A stretch of DNA of 64,000 nucleotides from Rhipicephalus microplus (taxonomy: Eukaryota > Arthropoda > Arachnida > Ixodida > Ixodidae): assembly GCF_043290135.1 (NCBI RefSeq), contig NW_027464603.1, positions 930,001 through 994,000 of the forward strand, given 5' to 3'. The notes under the pieces are model-generated. The model saw nothing but the letters and a program-made list of their open reading frames with translations, had not been told where the DNA came from and did no database searches. Every line of letters begins with the position of its first letter. Positions within the stretch are counted from its first letter, which is position 1. The position numbers and the translations under genes were made by a program. Shown here in pieces: positions 53,471 through 64,000 of this stretch.

Positions 53471-54991
53471 CAACTAGATACTCTACAACTAGAAACTATG
53501 GAACTAGAAACTCCGCATCTAGAAACTCCACAGCTAGAACGTCCGCAACTAGAAACTCTGCAACTAGAAACTCCGCAATTAGAAACTCCACAGCTAGAAA
53601 CTCCACAACTTCAAACTCCACAACTAGAAACTCCACAACTAGAGACTCCACAACTAGAGACTCAACAACTAGAAACTCCGCAACTAGAAACCCAGCAACT
53701 AGAAACTCCACACCTATAAATTCCACAACTTGAAACTCCGCAACTAGAAACTCCACAACTAGAAACTTCACAACTAGAAACTCCACAACTTGAAACACCA
53801 CAACTCGATACTCCACCACTACAAATTCCACAACTCGAAACTCCACAACTAGAAACTCCATAACTAGAAACTCCGCAGCTTGAAACTCCACAACTAGAGA
53901 CTCCATAACTAGGAACTCCGCAACTAGAAACTTCACAACTACAGACTCCACAACTACAAACTTCACAACTAGAAACTCCACAACCAGAAGCTCCGCAACT
54001 AGAAACTCCACAACTAGAAGTTCAACAACCAGAGACTCAACAACTAGAGACTCCACAACTAAAAGCTCCACAACCAAAAACTCCACAACTGGAAACTCCA
54101 CAACTAGAAACTCCACAACTAGAAACTCCGCAACTAGAAACCTAGCATCTAGAAACTCCACAACTAGAAACTCCACACCTATAAATTTCACAACTTGAAA
54201 CTTCACAACTATAAACGCATTAACTAGAAACTCCACACCTAGAAACTCCGCAACTAGAAACTCCACAACTAGAAACTCCACAACTAGAAACTATGCAACT
54301 AGAAACTCCACAACTAGAAACTCCACAGCTAGAACATCCGCAACTAGAAACTCTGCAACCAAAAACTGCACAACTAGAAACTCCACAGCTAGAAACTCCA
54401 AAATTAGAAACTCCGCAACTAGAAACTCCACAACTAGAAATACCACAACTAGAGACTCCACAACAAGAAACTCCACAACTAGAAACTCCACAACTACGAA
54501 CCTCACAACTAGAAACTCGACAAATAGAAACTCCACAACTTGGGACTTCGCAACTAGAAACTCCACAACTAGAAACTCCACATCTAGAGACTCCACAACT
54601 AGAAACTACACAACTAGAAACTCCACAACTACGAACCTCACAACTAGAAACTCCACAACTAGAAACTCCGCAACTAGAAACTCCACAGCTAGAAACTCCA
54701 CAACTTGAGACTTCGCGACTAGAAACTCGGTAACTAGAAACTCCACAACTAGAAACTCCACAACTAGAAACTCCACAACTAGATACTCCACAAATTGAAA
54801 CACCACAACTAGATACTCCAAAACTAGTAATTCCACAACTAGAAATTCCACAACTAAAAGCTCCGCAACTAGAAACTCCGCAACTAGAAACTCCACAACT
54901 AGAGACTCTATAACTTGAAACACCACAACTAGATACACCACAACTACAAAGTCCACATATGGAAACTCCAATTTTAGAAACTCCGCAACTT
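53471..54991 (+). repeat. Right-zone satellite segment
   Basis: The first ~620 bp recur at 63,376-64,000 (offset 9,905 bp), beginning with CTATGGAACTAG. The remainder has monomers that are rare or absent further left, including CTAGTAATTCC at about 54,830 (which makes an ACTAGT), CACATATGGAAACTCC at about 54,955 and AAACGCATTAACTAG at about 54,216. It reads as a more diverged part of the array. It is still purely 15-bp monomers, with no gene. Confidence 0.78.
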
Positions 54992-57900
54992 GAAACTCCA
55001 CAACTAGAGACTCCAAAACAAGGAACTCCACAACTAGAAACTCCACAACCGGAAACTACGCAACTAGAAACTCCACAACTAGAAACTCCACAACTAGAAA
55101 CTCCACAACTTGAGATTTCGTAACTAGAAACTCGGCAACTAGAAACTCAACAACTAGAAACTCCACAACTAGAAACTCCACAACTAGAAACTCCACAACT
55201 TGAAACACCACAACTAGATACTCCACAAGTACAAATTCGACAACTAGAAACTCCAAATTTAGAAACTCCGCAACTAGAAACTCCGCAACTTGAAACTCCA
55301 CAACTAGAGACTCCAAAACTAGGAACTCCGCAACTAGAAACTTCACAACTACAGACTCCACAACTACAAACTTCACAACTAGAAACTCCACAACCAGAAA
55401 CTCCGCAACTAGAAACTCCACAACTAGAAGTTCCACAACCAGAAACTCAACAACTAAAGACTCCACAACTAAAAACTCCACAACTAAAAACTCCACAACT
55501 AGAAACTCCACAAGTAGAAACTCCGCAACTAGAAACCCAGCAACTAGAAACTCCACAACTAGAAACTCCAAACCTATAAATTCCACAACTTGAAACTTCA
55601 CAACTAGAAAAGCATTAACTAGAAACTTCACACATAGAAACTCCGCAACTAGAAAACTCCGCAACTAGAAACTTCACGACTAGACACTCCACAACTTCAG
55701 ACTCCGCAACGACAGACTCCGCAACTAGAAACTCTGCAACTAGAAACTGCACAGCTAGAAACTTGCAACTCGAAACTCTGCATCTAGAAGCTCCGCAACT
55801 AGAAACTCCACAACTAGAAAGTCCACAAATAGAGACTCCACAACTAGAGACTCCGCCACTGGAAACTCCACAGCTAGAAACTCCGCAACTAGAAACTCCA
55901 CAACTAGATACACCGCAACTATAAACTTCACAACTTGAAACTCTGCAACTCGAAACTCTGCAACTAGAAAATTCCCAACTAGAAACTACACAACTACAAT
56001 CTCCGCAACTCTAAACTCCGCAACTACAAAATCCACAACTAGAAACTCTACAACTGGGAACTGCGCAAGTAGAAAATCTACAACTATAAACTCGAAAAAT
56101 AAAAACTCCAACTAGAAACTCCACAACTAGAAACTCCATAACTAGAAACTCCACAGCTAGACACTTAGCAACTAGAAACTCCACAACTAGACACTCCACA
56201 ACTAGAAAACTCCGCAACTAGAAACTCTACGACTAGACACTCCACAACTTGAGACTCCGCAACGACAGACTTCGCAACTAGAAACTCTGCAACTAGAAAC
56301 TGCACAGCTAGAAACTTGCAACTCGAAACTCTGCAACTAAAACTCCGCAACTAGAAACTCCACAGCAAGAAACTCCACAACAAGAACCTCCACAACTAGA
56401 GACTCCACAACTAGAAACTCCATGACTAGAAACTCCACAATTAGAAACTCCACAACTAGAAACTCCACAACTTGAGACTTTGCAACTAGAAACTCGGCAA
56501 CTAGAAACTCAACAACTAGAAACTCCACAACTAGAAACTTCACAGCTAGAAACTCCACAACTAGAAACACCACAACTAGATACTCCACAACTACAAATTG
56601 CACAACTAGAAACTCCAAATTTAGAAACTCCGCTACTAGAAACTCCGCAAATTGAAACTCTACTACTAGAGACTCCATAACTAGGAACTCCACAACTAGA
56701 AACTCCACAACCAGAAACTCCGCAACTAGAAACTCCACAACTAGAAATTCCACAACCAGTGACTCAACAACTAGAGACTCCCCAACTAAAAACTCCACAA
56801 CTAGAAACTCCACAACTAGAAATTCCACAACTAAAAACTCCGCAACTAGAAACCAAGCAACTAGAAACTCCACAACTAGAAACTACACACCTATAAATTC
56901 CACAACTTGAAACTCCACAACTAGAAACTCAACAACTAGAGACTCCACACCTAGAAACTCTGCAACTAGAAACTCCACAGCTAGAACGTCCGCAACTAGA
57001 AACTCTGCAACTAGAAACTCCGCAACTAGAATCTCCACAGCTAGAAACTCCACAACTAGAAACTCCACAACTAGAAACTCCAGAACTAGAGACTCCACAA
57101 CTAGAGGCTCCGCAACTAGAAACTTCACAGCTAGAAACTCTGCAACTAGAAACTCCGCATCTAGAGACTCCGCAACTAGAAACTCCACAACTAGAAACTC
57201 CACAACTAGAAGCTCCGCAACTAGAAACTCCACAGCTAGAACGTCCGCAACTAGAAACTCTGCAACTAGAAACTCCACGACTTGAGACTTTGCAACTAGA
57301 AACTCGGCAACTAGAAACTTAACAAATAGAAACTCCACAACTAGAAACTTCACAACTAGAAACTCCACAACTTGAAACACCACAACTAGATACCCCGCAA
57401 CTACAAATTCCACAACTAGAAACTCCACAACTAGAAACTCCATAACTAGAATCTCCGCAACTAGAAACGCCACAACTAGAGAGTCCATAACTAGGAACTC
57501 CACAACTAGAAACTCCACAGCTACAGACTACACAACTACAGACTCCACAACTAGAAACTCCACAGCTAGAGACTCCACAACTAGAAACTCCACAAATACG
57601 AACCCCACAAATACGAACCCCGCAACTAGAAGCTCCATAACTAGAAACTCCGCAACTAGAAACTCCACAACTTGAGACTTCGCAACTAGAAACTCCACAA
57701 CTAGAAACACCACAACTAGAGACTCCACAACTACAAACTCCACAACTAGAAACTCCACAACTACGAACCTCCAACTAGAAACTCCAACACTAGAAACCCC
57801 ACAACTTGGGACTTCGCAACTAGAAACTCCATAACTTGAGACTTCGCAACTAGAAACTCGGCAACTAGAAACTCCACAACTAGAAACTCCACAACTTGAA

Positions 57901-58737
57901 ACTCCACAAATTGAAACACCACAACTAGATACTCCACAACTTGAAACACCACAACTAGATACTCCACAACTACAAATTCCACATCTAGAAACTCCAAATT
58001 TAGAAACTCCGCAACTAGAAACTCCGCAACTTGAAACTCCACAACTAGAGACTCCATAACAAGGAATTCCACAACTAGAAACTCCACAACTACAGACTCC
58101 ACAACTACAAACTCCACAACTAGAAACTCCCCAACCGGAAACTCTGCAACTAGAAACTCCACAACTAGAAATTCCACAACCAGAGACTCGACAACTTGAG
58201 ACTCCACAACTAAAAACTCCACAGCTAGAAACTCCACAACTAGAAACTCCGCAACTAGAAACCCAGCAACTAGAAACTCCACAACAAGAAACTCCACAAC
58301 TAGAAACTCCACAACTTGAAACACCACAACTAGATACTTCACAACTACAAATTCCACAACTAGACATTCCAAATTTAGAAACTCCGCAACTAGAAACTCC
58401 GCAACTTGAAACTATGCAACTAGAAACTCCACAGCTAGAGACTCCATAACTAGGAACTCCACAACTAGAAACTCCAAAACTACAAACTCCACAACTACAA
58501 ACTCCAAATTTAGAAACTCCACAACTAGAAACTCCGCAACTTGAAACTCCACAACTAGAGACTCCATAACTAGGAACTCCACAACTAAAAACTCCACAAC
58601 TACAAACTCCACAACTAGAAACTCCGCAAATAGAAACTCCACAACTAGAAATTCCACAACCAGAGACTCAACAACTTGAGACTCCACAAATAAAAACTCC
58701 ACAACTAGAAACTCCACAACTAGACACTTCGCAACTA
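54992..58737 (+). repeat. 3.7-kb tandem HOR, copy 1
   Basis: This matches 58738-62446 at an offset of 3,746 bp until about 60,590, then 3,745, 3,685 and 3,686 bp. Marks are CCAAAACAAGG (55,013 and 58,759), GAAAAGCATTAACTAG, two CAACGACAG monomers (55709, 56261 and 59454, 60007) and the ACG pair (57593 and 61278). At about 57,768 this copy has lost one base (GAACCTCCAACTAG). Confidence 0.88.
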
Positions 58738-61700
58738 GAAACTCCACAACTAGAGACTCCAAAACAAGGAACTCCACAACTAGAAACTCCACAACCGGAA
58801 ACTACGCAACTAGAAACTCCACAACTAGAAACTCCACAACTAGAAACTCCACAACTTGAGATTTCGTAACTAGAAACTCGGCAACTAGAAACTCAACAAC
58901 TAGAAACTCCACAACTAGAAACTCCACAACTAGAAACTCCACAACTTGAAACACCACAACTAGATACTCCACAAGTACAAATTCGACAACTAGAAACTCC
59001 AAATTTAGAAACTCCGCAACTAGAAACTCCGCAACTTGAAACTCCACAACTAGAGACTCCAAAACTAGGAACTCCGCAACTAGAAACTTCACAACTACAG
59101 ACTCCACAACTACAAACTTCACAACTAGAAACTCCACAACCAGAAACTCCGCAACTAGAAACTCCACAACTAGAAGTTCCACAACCAGAAACTCAACAAC
59201 TAAAGACTCCACAACTAAAAACTCCACAACTAAAAACTCCACAACTAGAAACTCCACAAGTAGAAACTCCGCAACTAGAAACCCAGCAACTAGAAACTCC
59301 ACAACTAGAAACTCCACACCTATAAATTCCACAACTTGAAACTTCACAACTAGAAAAGCATTAACTAGAAACTTCACACATAGAAACTCCGCAACTAGAA
59401 AACTCCGCAACTAGAAACTTCACGACTAGACACTCCACAACTTGAGACTCCGCAACGACAGACTCCGCAACTAGAAACTCTGCAACTAGAAACTGCACAG
59501 CTAGAAACTTGCAACTCGAAACTCTGCATCTAGAAGCTCCGCAACTAGAAACTCCACAACTAGAAAGTCCACAACTAGAGACTCCACAACTAGAGACTCC
59601 GCCACTGGAAACTCCACAGCTAGAAACTCCGCAACTAGAAACTCCACAACTAGATACACCGCAACTATAAACTTCACAACTTGAAACTCTGCAACTCGAA
59701 ACTCTGCAACTAGAAAATTCCCAACTAGAAACTACACAACTACAATCTCCGCAACTCTAAACTCCGCAACTACAAAATCCACAACTAGAAACTCTACAAC
59801 TGGGAACTGCGCAAGTAGAAAATCTACAACTATAAACTCGAAAAATAAAAACTCCAACTAGAAACTCCACAACTAGAAACTCCATAACTAGAAACTCCAC
59901 AGCTAGACACTTAGCAACTAGAAACTCCACAACTAGACACTCCACAACTAGAAAACTCCGCAACTAGAAACTCTACGACTAGACACTCCACAACTTGAGA
60001 CTCCGCAACGACAGACTTCGCAACTAGAAACTCTGCAACTAGAAACTGCACAGCTAGAAACTTGCAACTCGAAACTCTGCAACTAAAACTCCGCAACTAG
60101 AAACTCCACAGCAAGAAACTCCACAACAAGAACCTCCACAACTAGAGACTCCACAACTAGAAACTCCATGACTAGAAACTCCACAATTAGAAACTCCACA
60201 ACTAGAAACTCCACAACTTGAGACTTTGCAACTAGAAACTCGGCAACTAGAAACTCAACAACTAGAAACTCCACAACTAGAAACTTCACAGCTAGAAACT
60301 CCACAACTAGAAACACCACAACTAGATACTCCACAACTACAAATTCCACAACTAGAAACTCCAAATTTAGAAACTCCGCAACTAGAAACTCCGCAAATTG
60401 AAACTCTACTACTAGAGACTCCATAACTAGGAACTCCACAACTAGAAACTCCACAACCAGAAACTCCGCAACTAGAAACTCCACAACTAGAAATTCCACA
60501 ACCAGTGACTCAACAACTAGAGACTCCCCAACTAAAAACTCCACAACTAGAAACTCCACAACTAGAAATTCCACAACTAGAAACTCCGCAACATAAACCA
60601 AGCAACTAGAAACTCCACAACTAGAAACTACACACCTATAAATTCCACAACTTGAAACTCCACAACTAGAAACTCAACAACTAGAGACTCCACACCTAGA
60701 AACTCCGCAACTAGAATCTCCACAGCTAGAAACTCCACAACTAGAAACTCCACAACTAGAAACTCCAGAACTAGAGACTCCACAACTAGAGGCTCCGCAA
60801 CTAGAAACTTCACAGCTAGAAACTCTGCAACTAGAAACTCCGCATCTAGAGACTCCGCAACTAGAAACTCCACAACTAGAAACTCCACAACTAGAAGCTC
60901 CGCAACTAGAAACTCCACAGCTAGAACGTCCGCAACTAGAAACTCTGCAACTAGAAACTCCACGACTTGAGACTTTGCAACTAGAAACTCGGCAACTAGA
61001 AACTTAACAAATAGAAACTCCACAACTAGAAACTTCACAACTAGAAACTCCACAACTTGAAACTCCACAACTAGATACCCCGCAACTACAAATTCCACAA
61101 CTAGAAACTCCACAACTAGAAACTCCATAACTAGAATCTCCGCAACTAGAAACGCCACAACTAGAGAGTCCATAACTAGGAACTCCACAACTAGAAACTC
61201 CACAGCTACAGACTACACAACTACAGACTCCACAACTAGAAACTCCACAGCTAGAGACTCCACAACTAGAAACTCCACAAATACGAACCCCACAAATACG
61301 AACCCCGCAACTAGAAGCTCCATAACTAGAAACTCCGCAACTAGAAACTCCACAACTTGAGACTTCGCAACTAGAAACTCCACAACTAGAAACACCACAA
61401 CTAGAGACTCCACAACTACAAACTCCACAACTAGAAACTCCACAACTACGAACCTCACAACTAGAAACTCCAACACTAGAAACCCCACAACTTGGGACTT
61501 CGCAACTAGAAACTCCATAACTTGAGACTTCGCAACTAGAAACTCGGCAACTAGAAACTCCACAACTAGAAACTCCACAACTTGAAACTCCACAAATTGA
61601 AACACCACAACTAGATACTCCACAACTTGAAACACCACAACTAGATACTCCACAACTACAAATTCCACATCTAGAAACTCCAAATTTAGAAACTCCGCAA

Positions 61701-62446
61701 CTAGAAACTCCGCAACTTGAAACTCCACAACTACAGACTCCATAACTAGGAATTCCACAACTAGAAACTCCACAACTACAGACTCCACAACTACAAACTC
61801 CACAACTAGAAACTCCCCAACCGGAAACTCTGCAACTAGAAACTCCACAACTAGAAATTCCACAACCAGAGACTCGACAACTTGAGACTCCACAACTAAA
61901 AACTCCACAGCTAGAAACTCCACAACTAGAAACTCCGCAACTAGAAACCCAGCAACTAGAAACTCCACAACAAGAAACTCCACAACTAGAAACTCCACAA
62001 CTTGAAACACCACAACTAGATACTTCACAACTACAAATTCCACAACTAGACATTCCAAATTTAGAAACTCCGCAACTAGAAACTCCGCAACTTGAAACTA
62101 TGCAACTAGAAACTCCACAGCTAGAGACTCCATAACTAGGAACTCCACAACTAGAAACTCCAAAACTACAAACTCCACAACTACAAACTCCAAATTTAGA
62201 AACTCCACAACTAGAAACTCCGCAACTTGAAACTCCACAACTAGAGACTCCATAACTAGGAACTCCACAAATAAAAACTCCACAACTACAAACTCCACAA
62301 CTAGAAACTCCGCAAATAGAAACTCCACAACTAGAAATTCCACAACCAGAGACTCAACAACTTGAGACTCCACAAATAAAAACTCCACAACTAGAAACTC
62401 CACAACTAGACACTTCGCAACTAGAAACTCCACAACTAGAGACTCC
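58738..62446 (+). repeat. 3.7-kb tandem HOR, copy 2
   Basis: Second copy of 54992-58737. It has a one-base loss with a rearranged monomer at about 60,592 (GCAACATAAACCAAGC for GCAACTAGAAACCAAGC). It also has an exact four-monomer, 60-bp deletion near 60,705 that removes the first AACGTCCG monomer. The junction at about 58,738 lies inside a CAACTAGAGACTCC monomer common to both partners. Confidence 0.87.
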
Positions 62447-64000
62447 ACTAGAAAACTCCACAACTAGAAACTCCACAACTAGAGACTCCATAACTTGAAA
62501 CACCACAACTAGATACTCCACAACTACAAAGTCCACGTCTGTAAACTCCAATTTTAGAAACTCCGCAACTTGAAACTCCACAACTAGAGACTCCATAACA
62601 CGGAACTCCAGCACTAGAAACTCCACAACCGGAAACTACGCAACTAGAAACTCCGCAACTAGAAACTCCACAACTTGAAATTCCACAACCAGAGACTCAA
62701 CAATTTGAGACCCCACAACTAAAAACTCCACAGCTAGAAACTCCACAACTTGAGACTTCGTAACTAGAAACTCGGCAACTAGAAACTCAACAACTAGAAA
62801 CTCCACAACTAGAAACTCCACAAGTAGAAACTCCACAACTTGAAACACCACAACTAGATACTCCACAACTACAAATTCGACAACTAGAAACTCCAAATTT
62901 AGAAACTCCGCAACTAGAAACTCCGCAACTTGAAACTCCACAACTACAAACTTCACAACTAGAAACTCCACAACCAGAAACTCCGCAACTAGAAACTCCA
63001 CAACTAGAAATTCCACAACCAGAGACTCAACAGCTAGAGACTCCACAACTAAAAATTCCACAACTAGAAACTCCACAACTAGAAACTCCACAACTAGAAA
63101 CTCCGCAACTAGAAACCCAGCAACTAGAAACTCCACAACTAAAAATTCCACAACCAGAGACTCAACAACTAGAGACTTCACAACTAAAAATTCCACAACT
63201 AGAAACTCCACAACTAGAAACTCCACAACTAGAAACTCCGCAACTGGAAACCCAGCAACTAGAAACTCGACAACTTGAATCTCAACACCTATTAATTCCA
63301 CAACTTGAAACTCCACAACTAGAAACTCAACTACTAGAAACTCCACACGTAGAAACTCCACAACTAGAAACTCCACAACTAGATACTCTACAACTAGAAA
63401 CTATGGAACTAGAAACTCCGCATCTAGAAACTCCACAGCTAGAACGTCCGCAACTAGAAACTCTGCAACTAGAAACTCCGCAATTAGAAACTCCACAGCT
63501 AGAAACTCCACAACTTCAAACTCCACAACTAGAAACTCCACAACTAGAGACTCCACAACTAGAGACTCAACAACTAGAAACTCCGCAACTAGAAACCCAG
63601 CAACTAGAAACTCCACACCTCTAAATTCCACAACTTGAAACTCCGCAACTAGAAACTCCACAACTAGAAACTTCACAACTAGAAACTCCACAACTTGAAA
63701 CACCACAACTCGATACTCCACCACTACAAATTCCACAACTCGAAACTCCACAACTAGAAACTCCATAACTAGAAACTCCGCAGCTTGAAACTCCACAACT
63801 AGAGACTCCATAACTAGGAACTCCGCAACTAGAAACTTCACAACTACAGACTCCACAACTACAAACTTCACAACTAGAAACTCCACAACCAGAAACTCCG
63901 CAACTAGAAACTCCACAACTTGAAGTTCAACAACCAGAGACTCAACAACTAGAGACTCCACAACTAAAAGCTCCACAACCAAAAACTCCACAACTGGAAA
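62447..64000 (+). repeat. Right-edge satellite, second copy of 52.7-54.1 kb (cut by window)
   Basis: The variant order repeats 52,677-54,095: offset 9,770 bp to about 63,110, then 9,905 bp because nine extra monomers (a second CTAAAAATTCC and GAAACCCAG run) are present here. GTCCACGTCTG is at 62531. The series is still in phase at the last base, so the array continues beyond the window. Confidence 0.85.

Larger units (their letters stand above)
1..64000 (+). repeat. 15-bp satellite array (whole window)
   Basis: Every part of the window is built from head-to-tail copies of a 15-bp monomer, CAACTAGAAACTCCA in one register, with CAACTAGAAACTCCG as the main alternative. All copies face the same way: I saw no stretch of the reverse complement on the + strand. 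The consensus has 7 A, 5 C, 2 T and 1 G, so the given strand is strongly A/C-rich. The array has no flank in the window; it is already in phase at base 1 and still running at base 64,000. No unique sequence longer than about two monomers interrupts it. Function is unknown; satellites of this kind usually form heterochromatin, but that is general knowledge and not shown here. The assignment as satellite DNA is essentially certain; the chromosomal location and species are not. Confidence 0.98.

Noticed and set aside
1..64000. CRISPR array
   Set aside because: Repeats are 15 bp and contiguous, without unique spacers, and no cas genes are present.
1..64000. Telomeric repeat array
   Set aside because: The monomer is not a TTAGGG-, TTTAGGG- or TTAGG-type repeat and has no G-run of three or more. 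Complex satellite telomeres exist in some insects, but nothing here supports that.
1..64000. G-quadruplex or curved-DNA potential
   Set aside because: The G-rich strand has at most short GG steps about 15 bases apart, too short and too distant for a stable quadruplex. The AAA tracts recur every 15 bp, which is not in phase with the helix.
1..64000. CENP-B box or other known centromere motif
   Set aside because: No monomer resembles the CENP-B box core pattern (TTCG....A..CGGG). Centromere identity can be tested only by chromatin data.

Overview
The whole 64-kb window is one tandem-repeat (satellite) array. I see no gene, RNA gene, transposon or unique-sequence island anywhere in it. The basic unit is a 15-bp monomer, typically caactagaaactccaca-like (register CAACTAGAAACTCCA), repeated head to tail about 4,270 times (64,000/15) in one orientation. 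The array runs off both ends of the window. This suggests a satellite-rich region of a eukaryotic nuclear genome (heterochromatin, pericentromere, subtelomere or a giant minisatellite). Nothing in the sequence identifies the species. The commonest variable dinucleotide occurs as CG, CA, TG and occasionally TA, the pattern expected from decay of methylated CpG, so a CpG-methylating host is plausible but not proven.

Monomers differ by point substitutions, and the order of variants acts as a bar code. Reading that bar code shows higher-order repeats (HORs) of several lengths. There are local tandem duplications of about 0.78-0.81 kb (5.6-7.2 kb), 1.61 kb (31.4-34.6 kb), 1.92 kb (27.2-31.0 kb), 3.14 kb (1-5.2 kb), 3.1-3.3 kb (11.9-18.3 kb), 3.575 kb (38.7-46.9 kb, two full copies plus a partial third), 4.0 kb (45.8-53.5 kb) and 3.7 kb (55.0-62.4 kb). 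Older, larger displacements link 7.2-12.3 kb with 17.5-22.6 kb, 15.0-19.0 kb with 22.2-26.2 kb, and 50.8-54.1 kb with 60.6-64.0 kb. The right third (about 48.7-56.3 kb and 62.4-64.0 kb) carries variant cassettes not seen further left.

Copy-to-copy length differences are nearly all whole monomers (15, 45, 60, 75, 120, 135 or 210 bp). This fits unequal exchange or slippage in monomer register. Rarer 1-10 bp indels shift the phase and are inherited by whole families of HOR copies.

Many long open frames exist, up to 599 codons, but they are by-products of the repeat. Because 15 is a multiple of 3, four of the six frames are open in the consensus: QLETP and TRNST on +, EFLVV and GVSSC on -. The remaining frame on each strand meets a TAG in every monomer. 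The open frames overlap on both strands, switch frame at indels and are cut by stops at recurrent variants. I therefore annotate no CDS. HOR boundaries were read by eye and carry an error of about 20-50 bp.
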